A stretch of 22,673 nt of DNA from Candidatus Scatosoma pullistercoris (GCA_018714725.1 DVMZ01000071.1:1-22673); one strand, 5' to 3'; counted from the first letter of the stretch, positions 6,251 to 14,508 are shown. Notes: generated by a model not told the origin, from the sequence alone. Numbers and translations: made by a program.

Positions 6251-9200
6251 ATGACAACGAGTTACACAAAGCGCAGAAACAAAAAAATTCTCGCACTGCT
6301 CCTGTCGTCGGTGATGCTGGCGGCGGCGGGGACCTCCCTGGCCGCCTGCGGCAGCAGCGACGCGGACGTGGACGATTCCGAAAAGACGTACACGGAATCG
6401 GACGACGCGCGCATCAAGAACGGCAGTTTTGAATTTTTCGATGACGGCGACGGCAAGAACCTGATCATCACCTCGCCGACGAGCTGGTCCAAGTCCAACG
6501 GCTCCTCCGCGCAGGGTACCGCTTCCTCCTCCAAGGCGGCAAGCGGTATTGTCGATACGGCCGACGAAGCGTGGAACGATCTGACGACCTCTTCCGGGCT
6601 CCCTCATACCACCGAAGCGGAAGCCAAGAAAAACTGGGACAATCTCACCGCCAAGGACAAGCTGGAATTCTACGACGTCTGGGAAGAGGAAAACGACGAT
6701 AAGGAACTTTCCGATCTCGATTTCTACGACGCGGAGACGGACGACTACAACATCACCATCGACGACGTGCCCGACTGTGAAAATCCCGGCACCCATTACG
6801 CGACGAGCGACGAAAAGAACGAGCACGTCCTGATGCTGCACAACACTTATACGGACGGGCGCGGCACGGCGCAGAAGTACACTTCCTCCTCCACCGTGAC
6901 GCTGGAAGCGGGCACCTCCGCCGTCTTCTCCGTCTGGGTCAAGACTTCCGACATGACCTTCAACGGCACGTCCGAAGGCAAGGGTTCCGAGGTCATCAGC
7001 GGCCGCGGGGCTTACATCGGCGTCACCCATACGGTCGGCGGCACCACCCTCGATCAGATGCAGGTGAAAAACATCAATACCGAGCAGATCAATCCGGACA
7101 ACGAAAATAACGGCTGGGTGCAGTACACCTTCTACTTCAAGGGCTGCTCCTATGCGACCAGCACTTTCACCGTCGTGCTCGGCCTCGGCCAGGGCGGCGG
7201 CACCGACAAATTCGAGTATGTGGACGGCTACGCCTTCTTCGACGACGTGGAATGCACCATCGTCTCCAACGACGACTACGACGAAACGGTGGAAGCGCTC
7301 GTCTCCGAAAACAAGCTCGACCCGGACGACATCGTGGACGTCTTCACCGATCCTTCCGACAAGCTGTTTTACACGGACAAAGACTATAAAGGCGTATTCA
7401 ACTACGCCATTGACCTGCACAACGCCTTCGACGCTTATACCCTTCAGGATTCCGGCCTCAAAGTCGGCCTGACGGAAGAAAAATCCGGAAACACCACCTA
7501 CGTTTCGGGCAAACCCTCCGGCGGTTCCCCCGCTGCGGGTACCGAGCTGTACGGACAGCTCAATTTCGCCACCGACAATGACGTCACCGGGCTGTATACC
7601 CTCGATGAACTGGCGGCGCTCAAAACTTCCAACAAATATCTCGGAAAGATTTACGATAACGCGCTTTCCGAATATCCCGAACAGTTTGACAAGGACATTC
7701 TGCTGCTGATGAGCGCCGACGGCGCCGCCTACACGGCGACCTTGCGCGACGACGCGGCGTTCACCCTTGCTCCCGATTCCTATCTCATGATCTCTTTCTG
7801 GCTGAAAACCTCCGATCTGAGCGGGTTTACGGGCGCGACGGTGACGGTGCACGAATCGGAAGGCAGCAACACTTCTTCCCTTTCGTCCCTGAGCACTTCT
7901 TCCATCACGACCGTGGACATCGACAAGATCGATCCCGACACCGGCGAAGTCAGCGAAGAAGAGGACATTTACAAGAGCTGGCAGCAGTGCTTCCTCTTCC
8001 TTAAAAACGAAACGACGTCGGACAAGAGCTTCTATCTCACCTTCTCGTTCGGGCCCACGACCATCGTCGGCAGCACGCCGTCCTCCTACTATCCCGGATT
8101 TGCGGCGTTCACCAACTTCGAGACCTTCGAGATGAGCAAACAGCAGTTCGGATATGTCTCGACGGGCACCTATGCGACGAGCGTCACGCTGACGGGCGAC
8201 GAACTCACCTCCACCGCGGGCTTCGATTCCGCCGCTTCCATTCCCGAAAAACAGATCGAGGAAGGGCTTGCCAATCCCCTGAACTACAAGGGCGTGTACG
8301 GCGCCAGCGGATTCGTCAGCGAAACCGGCACGGACAACACCGTCAACGGCAACGAATACGCCGGACTCATCAACAAGAAATATGCCGCGAACTACCGCGA
8401 GGAAATGAACTCCCTCACCGGTGCGGAAAAAGAAAACTACTGGCTGTACAAACTGGCGAACGCCTACGGAGTCGTCATCGACGATCAGGACGAATGGTGG
8501 AACACCATTTTCGGCACCTCCACGCAGCCCCTGCTCATCTACAACGACGAACGCCAGGCCTACGGCTTCATCGGCTCGGCCACTTCCGTTTCGTCCAGCA
8601 CCTATTCGACCGTCTCCGTCCGCGTCAAGGCAAGCCTCGGCTCCACCGCTTACCTCTACCTCATCGACACCACGGACAGCCGCTATGACAAACCCCTCAC
8701 CGTCAATACCCTCGCTTATACTTACTGGTATGACGATTCGGGCAATGTCTGCGCGAAAGACCCGTCCGACAGCTCCTTCGACAAGAAGAAAGACATCGCT
8801 TTCTATCTCAATGAGGACAACGGCCTCTATGAGGTCAACAAGAACTGGTCGGGCTATACGGCCGACATGAACGGCAAATATTACGCCAATCTCTCCAACT
8901 ACGAAAAGGATGACAAAGGGAACCTGATCGTGGCCGAAGGCGGCGTTTCCTACAATTACGATTCCTCCGTCTGGCACCATGACGGCAACGACGGCATCGC
9001 CTTCTATTTCCGCGACGGCAAATATTACGCTTATTCCGATTACAAGACGGAAGTCACCGGTCTCGCGACGGTGACGGCGCTTACGCCGCGCTACACCAAC
9101 GTCAATGCGGAAGGCGGACAGGGCGACGCGAAAAACCTCGTCATGACCGTGACCGGCACGGGCGAATGGGTCACCTGCACTTTCTATATCCACACCGGCA

Positions 9201-9961
9201 GCGAAGCCAAGAACTACCGCCTCGAAGTGTGGAGCGGCTCCCGCGACGCCCTCGAAAAGAACGCGGCGGGCAGCTACGTCATCTTTGATTCCGCGTCCCC
9301 TACGTCCGTGGATTCCTTCTCCGATCTGACGGCAGAAGCCATCGACGCCATCATCGAGGCGCACAATGCGACTCACCCCGATGACAAGTGGAGCACGGAA
9401 AAGGACGTTCGCGAAAATTATGCGAACATCACTTATTACGCCTACTCCTTCTACGACAGCCCTTCCTTCCTGCGCTATGATTCCACGCTGGACGAGGACG
9501 ACGTCGGCAATAAGTACACGAGCTACACGCCCTCTTCTTATGCGGAAGGCATCGCCTATCTGTACTATGAAGATCCCAACGCGGATCCCGGTTCTACGCT
9601 GTACACCATGTTTGTCGATTACAGCTTCATCGACGTCAGCGTAACGGCCGATTCCACCGACGATACGACGGACGACACCACGGAAGAAACCACTTCGGGT
9701 GACACCAACATGTGGCTGTTCGTCAGCTCGCTGGTGATCGCGATCGCGCTCGTCATCGCGGTGGTCGGGCTCATCATCCAGAAGATCGTCAAGAAAGCGC
9801 ACCTCAAAAAAGCGCGCGCGGCCATGAGCAACGCTTCGTCCATGAACGCCGCGAAACGCCGTTATGCGCGGAAGTCCGCCGCTGAGAAAGAAGCCGCTCC
9901 TGCCCCTGAGAAAAAGGCAGAACCGGCGCCTGAGAACGACAACGATCCGTATGATGACTGA
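6251..9961 (+). CDS. Large surface lipoprotein with beta-sandwich modules and a C-terminal membrane helix
   Basis: The 1236-residue protein starts at ATG 6251, placed eight bases after AAGG of the GAAGGTG site; a GTG at 6242 overlaps that site and is rejected. Residues 1-33 are a lipoprotein signal (KRRNKK, hydrophobic core, lipobox LAAC with Cys33). The exported part is acidic and rich in Asp, Ser, Thr and Tyr. Three regions (about 50-337, 380-626 and 785-1011) resemble jelly-roll carbohydrate-binding modules: NGSFEF, SVWVKTSD with AFFDDVECTIV; MISFWLKTSD with AAFTNFETFEM; VSVRVKAS with FYIHTGSEAKNYRLEVW. A Thr/Asp/Glu-rich linker leads to one hydrophobic helix (about 1154-1177) and a basic, then Pro/Glu-rich tail. 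It thus seems anchored at both ends. I do not recognise a named family; glycan or protein binding is inference. It is monocistronic, with its own promoter and terminator. Confidence 0.85.
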   Translation: MTTSYTKRRNKKILALLLSSVMLAAAGTSLAACGSSDADVDDSEKTYTESDDARIKNGSFEFFDDGDGKNLIITSPTSWSKSNGSSAQGTASSSKAASGIVDTADEAWNDLTTSSGLPHTTEAEAKKNWDNLTAKDKLEFYDVWEEENDDKELSDLDFYDAETDDYNITIDDVPDCENPGTHYATSDEKNEHVLMLHNTYTDGRGTAQKYTSSSTVTLEAGTSAVFSVWVKTSDMTFNGTSEGKGSEVISGRGAYIGVTHTVGGTTLDQMQVKNINTEQINPDNENNGWVQYTFYFKGCSYATSTFTVVLGLGQGGGTDKFEYVDGYAFFDDVECTIVSNDDYDETVEALVSENKLDPDDIVDVFTDPSDKLFYTDKDYKGVFNYAIDLHNAFDAYTLQDSGLKVGLTEEKSGNTTYVSGKPSGGSPAAGTELYGQLNFATDNDVTGLYTLDELAALKTSNKYLGKIYDNALSEYPEQFDKDILLLMSADGAAYTATLRDDAAFTLAPDSYLMISFWLKTSDLSGFTGATVTVHESEGSNTSSLSSLSTSSITTVDIDKIDPDTGEVSEEEDIYKSWQQCFLFLKNETTSDKSFYLTFSFGPTTIVGSTPSSYYPGFAAFTNFETFEMSKQQFGYVSTGTYATSVTLTGDELTSTAGFDSAASIPEKQIEEGLANPLNYKGVYGASGFVSETGTDNTVNGNEYAGLINKKYAANYREEMNSLTGAEKENYWLYKLANAYGVVIDDQDEWWNTIFGTSTQPLLIYNDERQAYGFIGSATSVSSSTYSTVSVRVKASLGSTAYLYLIDTTDSRYDKPLTVNTLAYTYWYDDSGNVCAKDPSDSSFDKKKDIAFYLNEDNGLYEVNKNWSGYTADMNGKYYANLSNYEKDDKGNLIVAEGGVSYNYDSSVWHHDGNDGIAFYFRDGKYYAYSDYKTEVTGLATVTALTPRYTNVNAEGGQGDAKNLVMTVTGTGEWVTCTFYIHTGSEAKNYRLEVWSGSRDALEKNAAGSYVIFDSASPTSVDSFSDLTAEAIDAIIEAHNATHPDDKWSTEKDVRENYANITYYAYSFYDSPSFLRYDSTLDEDDVGNKYTSYTPSSYAEGIAYLYYEDPNADPGSTLYTMFVDYSFIDVSVTADSTDDTTDDTTEETTSGDTNMWLFVSSLVIAIALVIAVVGLIIQKIVKKAHLKKARAAMSNASSMNAAKRRYARKSAAEKEAAPAPEKKAEPAPENDNDPYDD

Positions 9962-10010
9962 TCGTAATCCCTGATCTTCCGTCCTTCGGGACAATCGATA
10001 AACACCTTCA

Positions 10011-10048
10011 GATTTCCGCTCCCATCCTTCGGGAGCGGAAATCTTTTT
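10011..10048 (+). terminator. Terminator of the lipoprotein gene
   Basis: A perfect 13-bp stem, GATTTCCGCTCCC (10011-10023) and GGGAGCGGAAATC (10031-10043), with a 7-nt loop and TTTTT at 10044-10048. It lies 50 bases past the lipoprotein stop codon. Confidence 0.92.
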
Positions 10049-10284
10049 GGCCTCTTCCGGTTTTTGTCTCCCGGCCGGCGCAGCGCCGCCTGCCCCTGCC
10101 GCCCCTGCCGCAGGTCGTCCGCGCCCGTTCCGTTTTTCTGCCCCGTTCCGGACTTTCGGGACCCGACTTTTTCCCTTTTTTTTCCGCCCGTTCCGGGCCT
10201 TTGAGGACGATTGTTTTCTCCGTTTTTCCGCCCGTCCGTCTCCCGCGCCCGGGCTGTTCTCATCCTTTTTCAAGCCTTTTTGCG

Positions 10285-10332
10285 GAAAACAGCGGGGCGC
10301 TTTCCGGATCGGAAAGCGCCCCGCTGTTTTTT
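10285..10332. terminator. Long perfect hairpin, probable bidirectional terminator
   Basis: A 21-bp perfect stem (arms 10286-10306 and 10310-10330) with a 3-nt loop GAT. Six T residues lie at the right end on the plus strand, and four T residues follow on the minus strand, so it can stop transcription from both sides. Both convergent genes already have their own terminators, so this is a third, insulating element. Confidence 0.75.
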
Positions 10333-10458
10333 CGTTCAATATCCCCTCAAAGGAACTTCTCGCTCCTTTCGGCCCTCGGCCTTTATCTTCTTTCTCCTGC
10401 CTTGCCCGTCGTTTCCCTTCTCCGCTTCTTACCCCCTGCCGCCGTCTGTCCCCCGCCG

Positions 10459-10488
10459 AAAAAAAAGGACTCAGAATTTTCTGAGCCC
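10459..10488 (-). terminator. Terminator overlapping the end of the RsmF-type gene
   Basis: On the minus strand GGGCTCAGA and TCTGAGTCC form a 9-bp stem (one G-T pair) with an AAAT loop, followed by eight T residues (A run 10459-10466 on the plus strand). The stem contains the last codons and the TGA at 10471-10473, so the coding sequence runs into the terminator. Confidence 0.88.
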
Positions 10489-11775
10489 CTTGGGAATATG
10501 ATTTTTGACGATGCCGCCCACCGCTTTTCCCCAGCCGACGGGAAAACCGCCGACGCACACGCCGCACCAGCCGCTTTCCTTGCCATCCGCTTCCACCGTT
10601 TCCCCGTGCAGGAATTTCTCCGTTCTCCCGTCGTCAGGCGCAAAATCCGCCGCCGAGGCAAATTCCTCCTTTTTCAGGCACATCGCCAGGGAATGGGAAG
10701 GCTCGAAGCGGCCGTTTTTCAGCTCTCCCAGCCGGATCCCCGCCCGCAGGACGTGAAGGTCCTTCCAGTCGAACATTCCCTCGGGCAGAGCATACAACAT
10801 TCCCCCCGCCTCGTGCAATCGGGTCAGGGAAACGTTCAGAAACTCCTTTTCAAACGCCCGGTACAAAGTTTCGCCGGAACGGGAAATCCGCGGTTTCAGT
10901 TCTCTCACCGTCCCCGCCGCACAGTCCGCCGCCGGAAGGCGCTCGAACACGGCCGCAAAATGCCCTTCCCCTTCCGCTTTGTGCGGGTACAGCTTTTTCT
11001 GTCCGGACAGCCTGAAATCGGAATGGGCGCGGAGAAAATCCGCCGCCTGCTCCTCGTCTTCTTCTTCGGAAAAAGTACAGGTGGAATAGACCAGCCTGCC
11101 GCCCGGCCGCAGCATTTTTGCCGCTTCGTCCAGAATTTCCTTCTGCCTCGCCGCGCACTTTGCGACGTTTTCCTCACTCCATTCCCCCAGCGCTTCCTCG
11201 GCGTTCTTGCGGAACATCCCCTCGCCCGAGCAGGGCGCGTCGACGAGGATTTTGTCGAAATATTCCCCGAAAAAAGCCGCCAGCCGCGCGGGAGACTCGT
11301 TGAGCACCGCCGCGTTTTTCACGCCCAGCCGCTCGACGTTCTGCGAAAGAATCTGCGCGCGGGCAAACACCGGCTCGTTGAGCACCAGAATCCCCTCTCC
11401 CCCCATCGCCGCCGCCAGCTGCGTGCCCTTGCCGCCCGGCGCCGCGCAGAGATCCAGCACCCTTTCTCCCGGCGCCGCGCCCAAAAGGGGCGCGGCGCAC
11501 ATCGCCGACGGCTCCTGCGAGTAGTAAAGCCCCGCAAAATGATAGGGGTGCCCGCCCGGCTTTTCCGCTTCCGTATAAAATCCGTTTTCCTCCCACGGCA
11601 CCCGCCGCAGGGCAAACGGAGAAATTTTCGCAAAGTCCGCCGCGGAAATTTTCAGCGGATTCACCCGGATCCCCTTGTACGGCGCTTTTCCGTATACGCC
11701 GAAAAAAGCTCCCCATTCCTCTTCGGGGAGCTGATTCTTCATCCGCCCGATAAATTTTTCCGGCAAACCGATCAT
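10471..11775 (-). CDS. RsmF/NSUN-family RNA (cytosine-C5) methyltransferase
   Basis: The 434-residue protein has an N-terminal region (GIRVNPLKISAADF) and a Rossmann SAM-binding core: VLDLCAAPGGKGTQLAAAM (motif I), LVLNEP (motif II), ILVDAPCSGEGMFRK (motif IV with the Pro-Cys pair) and GGRLVYSTCTFSEEEDEE (motif VI with the catalytic Thr-Cys). The form CSGEGMFRK is typical of RsmF (YebU) rather than RsmB. The C-terminal part (from about residue 290) contains a PUA-like RNA-binding region (LPEGMFDWKDLHVLRAGIRLG). It should methylate C5 of a cytosine in 16S rRNA, possibly in tRNA. It starts at ATG 11775 with AGAGGAG. A parS-like site lies directly before that ribosome binding site. Its terminator overlaps its stop codon. 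Confidence 0.92.
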   Translation of the reverse strand: MIGLPEKFIGRMKNQLPEEEWGAFFGVYGKAPYKGIRVNPLKISAADFAKISPFALRRVPWEENGFYTEAEKPGGHPYHFAGLYYSQEPSAMCAAPLLGAAPGERVLDLCAAPGGKGTQLAAAMGGEGILVLNEPVFARAQILSQNVERLGVKNAAVLNESPARLAAFFGEYFDKILVDAPCSGEGMFRKNAEEALGEWSEENVAKCAARQKEILDEAAKMLRPGGRLVYSTCTFSEEEDEEQAADFLRAHSDFRLSGQKKLYPHKAEGEGHFAAVFERLPAADCAAGTVRELKPRISRSGETLYRAFEKEFLNVSLTRLHEAGGMLYALPEGMFDWKDLHVLRAGIRLGELKNGRFEPSHSLAMCLKKEEFASAADFAPDDGRTEKFLHGETVEADGKESGWCGVCVGGFPVGWGKAVGGIVKNHIPKGLRKF

Positions 11776-11789
11776 GTTTTCTCCTCTTC

Positions 11790-11805
11790 TGTTTCCCGTG
11801 AAACA
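11790..11805. promoter_or_regulatory. parS-like ParB (Spo0J) binding site
   Basis: TGTTTCCCGTGAAACA matches the 16-bp parS palindrome TGTTTCACGTGAAACA at 15 positions; the one change is A to C at position 7. parS is the loading site for ParB, used in chromosome segregation, and clusters around the replication origin in Bacillota. It lies just upstream of the RsmF-gene ribosome binding site, 6 to 11 kb from gyrA/gyrB, which are normally close to oriC. Binding has not been shown; a central mismatch may lower affinity. Confidence 0.6.
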
Positions 11806-11884
11806 AAGACGCTGTTATCTGTCATCCGGGCCGGCAAAAGGCCTGAACGCACCGGTGGTAACCGTTATAACCTGAGACGAGGGC

Positions 11885-11959
11885 GCCGGGAAACCCGCCC
11901 TGCCAGACAGGTCGATGACGGGGGGAGCCGGGAAATTCCGCCTTGCAGACAGGGCCGAC
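11885..11959. repeat. Two-copy imperfect direct repeat, 42-bp period
   Basis: GCCGGGAAACCCGCCCTGCC begins at 11885 and GCCGGGAAATTCCGCCTTGC at 11927; both continue into CAGACAGG or AGACAGGG and TCGA or CCGA. It fills the 299-bp gap between the methyltransferase and exonuclease genes, where I find no gene and no convincing promoter. Confidence 0.5.
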
Positions 11960-12074
11960 AAATGCGCGCAGCCGCCCGCTCCGGGGACGATCCGATTCCC
12001 GGACCCGGCGCCCGGAACATCATCTCTTTTCCCTTGCGCACGCGGTGCGAAAAAGCGCGAAATTTGCGTTCGTC

Positions 12075-13046
12075 TCAACCCTGTACGGGGTCTTTGGGGA
12101 AAAGTGCGGAAAATTCGTCCGCGGTGAACAGGCGGACGCCGCGTTCTTTCACGGCGCGCAGGCGAGGGCCGCTTTCTCCCTCAAAGCAGACATATACGTC
12201 GCATTCTTCCGCGCGGAACCCGTAAAACCCGCCTTCGGCAAACACCGCCGAAAGCAGGCGTTTGGAAAGGTCGGTGTCCTCCTCCAACAGATGAGAAAAA
12301 CAGACGGTGCGGTTTTTCAGACGGCCCTCTTTTTTTCTGCGGCGCTTCTCCCGGTCGAAAAAGCGGTGAAATTCCTGGCGCGCGGCTTCGCGGGCCTCTT
12401 TTTTCGCCTGAACTTCCGAAAGGTATTTCTGTTGAGCGGGAGAGGAAGGAGGGACGACCTCGTAATTTTCGATTCTGCCGGGACGGATCCCGTATCCGGC
12501 GAGAAGTCCGGGAAAATCCGTTCCCTCCTCCCGGCACATCGCCTCCGCCACGCGCATGGTGGCATAGGCGTCGTCTGCCGCCCGGTGCGGGGTGAACTGC
12601 ACCCCGAGCGCCTCCGCGATCGTACCAAGGCCGAACTGGCGGTTGAATACGCCGATGCGGTTCATATAGACAAACTGCGTGTCCGCGAAAGAAAAGCAAA
12701 AGGAAGGCAGAGAAAAACGGCGGGTTTCCAGATTGAGATATTTGACGTCGTTCATCGTGGCATGCCCCGCCGCAAGGGTGTCCGGGTCCTGAATCAGCGC
12801 GTAGATCCGGGGCGCCAGCTCGGGAAAAGTGGGATATTTCTTGAATTCTTTATACTCGTAAGGGAGGACCAGCCCCTGCGACCCTTTCCGGTCGGTGAGA
12901 TGGAATCCGCCCTGAGGGTTGACGAGAATGTCCTCTTTTTCGAGAATATGGAATGTTTCGTCCGTAAGACAGTAGCCGAACGCGCAGATTTTGGCGGTAT
13001 TTTTGAACACGCTGGCACATTCGATGTCAAAAAACAAATATTTCAT
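12075..13046 (-). CDS. DEDDh 3'-5' exonuclease (DnaQ/epsilon-like) with C-terminal BRCT-like domain
   Basis: The 323-residue protein begins MKYLFFDIECAS, giving Asp7 and Glu9 of ExoI; HATMNDVKYL supplies the ExoII aspartate and HRAADDAYATMRVAE the ExoIII His and Asp. The exonuclease domain is about residues 1-170. A basic, helical linker (KKEAREAARQEFHRFFDREKRRRKK region) leads to a tail of about 80 residues (NRTVCFSHLLEE ... DVYVCFEGES ... RGVRLFTADEFSALF) that resembles a BRCT domain. Such proteins trim DNA or RNA 3' ends; a DNA-repair role is inferred. I place the start at ATG 13046 (AGGA five bases upstream) because the 16 extra residues from an upstream in-frame start at 13094 are Pro/Arg-rich and lack family likeness. 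It sits downstream of serS, past a terminator. Confidence 0.85.
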   Translation of the reverse strand: MKYLFFDIECASVFKNTAKICAFGYCLTDETFHILEKEDILVNPQGGFHLTDRKGSQGLVLPYEYKEFKKYPTFPELAPRIYALIQDPDTLAAGHATMNDVKYLNLETRRFSLPSFCFSFADTQFVYMNRIGVFNRQFGLGTIAEALGVQFTPHRAADDAYATMRVAEAMCREEGTDFPGLLAGYGIRPGRIENYEVVPPSSPAQQKYLSEVQAKKEAREAARQEFHRFFDREKRRRKKEGRLKNRTVCFSHLLEEDTDLSKRLLSAVFAEGGFYGFRAEECDVYVCFEGESGPRLRAVKERGVRLFTADEFSALFPKDPVQG

Positions 13047-13110
13047 AAATCCTGGCTTCCCGGGCCGTCGCGTCGGGCTTGCGCCCGGACGCAAAATAGT
13101 TTCTGAAAAA

Positions 13111-13156
13111 CTTCAAAAGAGCCGCGCTTTTCCCGGCCTTTCGGGAAAAGCGCGGC
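13111..13156 (-). terminator. Terminator of serS
   Basis: A perfect 14-bp inverted repeat, GCCGCGCTTTTCCC (13121-13134) and GGGAAAAGCGCGGC (13143-13156), with an 8-nt loop. On the minus strand it is followed by TCTTTTGAAGTTTTT. It starts 62 bases past the serS stop codon. Confidence 0.75.
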
Positions 13157-13218
13157 GACTTGATTTTCGCAGTGATGAAATTCCGGGCTTTCCGCTTCCG
13201 GGCCCGGAGCTTCCGGAA

Positions 13219-14508
13219 TTATTTTTTCGGCGTCAGCACCGATTTCCCGCCCATGTAGGGACGTAGAACTTCGGGAATGGTCACGCTGCCGTCCGCCTGC
13301 AAATGGTTTTCCACAAACGCGATCAGCATGCGCGGAGGCGCCACCACGGTATTGTTGAGCGTATGCGCGAGCTTGGTTTTTCCGTCCGAATCCTTGAACC
13401 GGATCCCCAGCCGGCGCGCCTGCGCGTCCGTGAGGTTGGAGCAGGAACCCACTTCAAAATATTTCTTCTGACGGGGACTCCACGCCTCGACGTCACAGCT
13501 CTTGTATTTGAGGTCGGCCAGATCCCCCGAGCAGCAACCCAGCTGCCGTACGGGAATTTCCATCGACCGGAACAGCTCCACCGTATAGCTCCAGAGCTTT
13601 TCATACCACTCGTCGCTCTCTTCCGGCCGGCAGACCACGATCATTTCCTGTTTCTCGAACTGATGAATGCGGTAAATGCCCCGCTCCTCGATGCCGTGCG
13701 CGCCCTTTTCCTTGCGGAAGCAGGGAGAATAGCTGGTGAGCGTCAGAGGAAGTTTGCTGCCGTCGAGAATCTGGCCCATAAACCGCCCGATCATGGAATG
13801 TTCGGAGGTGCCGATGAGATAGAGATCCTCCCCCTCGATCTTATACATCATATTGTCCATTTCGTCAAAGCTCATGACGCCGGACACGACGTCGCCGTGA
13901 ATCATGTACGGCGGAATGACGTAGGTAAAGCCCTTGTCGATCATGAAATCCCGCGCATAAGCGAGAACGGCGGAATGCAGGCGGGCAATGTCGCCCGTCA
14001 GATAGTAAAATCCCTGTCCCGAGGTCCGGCGCGCCGAATCGACATCGATGCCGTCCAGGCTTTCGAGGATGTCGAGGTGATAGGGAATGTCAAAATCGGG
14101 AACGACCGGCTCGCCGAAGCGCTTGAGTTCGACGTTTTCCGAATCGTCCTTCCCGACGGGCACGTCGGGCGCGATGATGTTGGGAATCGCCATCATGTCC
14201 TTTTTCAGCTTTTCCTCCGTCTCCGCGCTCTCCTTTTCGATTTCGGCGAGGCGTTCGGCGTCCGCGACGACCTGCGCTTTGACCTTTTCCGCCTCTTCCC
14301 TGTCCCCCTGCTTCATGAGCTGGCCCACTTTTTTGGACAGCGTATTACGGGCGGCGCGCAGGGCGTCCCCTTCCGCAATCAGCGCCCGGCGCTTCGCGTC
14401 GAGTTCCAGCACTTCGTCCACCAACGGGAGTTTTTTATCCTGGAATTTCTTCCGGATGTTCTCTTTGACCAGCTCCGGATTTGTCCGGACCAGATTGATG
14501 TCGATCAT
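13219..14508 (-). CDS. serS: Seryl-tRNA synthetase with archaeal-like active-site motifs
   Basis: The 429-residue class II synthetase charges tRNA-Ser with serine. Residues 1-110 form the tRNA-binding coiled-coil arm (VRTNPELVKENIRKKF, then a long charged helical pair). The catalytic domain has LIGTSEHSMIGR, motif 2 (SPCFRKEKGAHGIEERGIYR followed by IHQFEK), CSGDLADLKYKSCDVEAW, VGSCSNLTDAQARRLGIR and motif 3 (NNTVVAPPRMLIAFVENH). Canonical bacterial enzymes have PTAEV and NGSGLAVGRTL at these places; the GTSE and NNT...R forms resemble archaeal or eukaryotic enzymes. It starts at ATG 14508 (AAGAGGTAAGG upstream); 16 residues further out (from 14556) do not match the family. It has its own promoter, with no T-box leader found. 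Confidence 0.95.
   Translation of the reverse strand: MIDINLVRTNPELVKENIRKKFQDKKLPLVDEVLELDAKRRALIAEGDALRAARNTLSKKVGQLMKQGDREEAEKVKAQVVADAERLAEIEKESAETEEKLKKDMMAIPNIIAPDVPVGKDDSENVELKRFGEPVVPDFDIPYHLDILESLDGIDVDSARRTSGQGFYYLTGDIARLHSAVLAYARDFMIDKGFTYVIPPYMIHGDVVSGVMSFDEMDNMMYKIEGEDLYLIGTSEHSMIGRFMGQILDGSKLPLTLTSYSPCFRKEKGAHGIEERGIYRIHQFEKQEMIVVCRPEESDEWYEKLWSYTVELFRSMEIPVRQLGCCSGDLADLKYKSCDVEAWSPRQKKYFEVGSCSNLTDAQARRLGIRFKDSDGKTKLAHTLNNTVVAPPRMLIAFVENHLQADGSVTIPEVLRPYMGGKSVLTPKK

Larger units (their letters stand above)
9962..10470. other. Convergent intergenic region with three terminator hairpins
   Basis: This 509-bp gap lies between the lipoprotein gene (plus) and the RNA methyltransferase gene (minus). 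It holds the terminators listed at 10011-10048, 10285-10332 and 10459-10488. The sequence between them is rich in C and T on the plus strand (runs of CCTTTTTCC type). I see no coding region or RNA gene. Confidence 0.7.

Noticed and set aside
6200..10567. Very long open frame on the minus strand opposite the lipoprotein gene (over 1400 codons)
   Set aside because: It is an antisense shadow. The lipoprotein has signal peptide, lipobox, ribosome binding site, promoter and terminator; the antisense product is low-complexity Val/Gly/Arg/Asp. The frame stays open because TTA, CTA and TCA codons are rare in the real gene.
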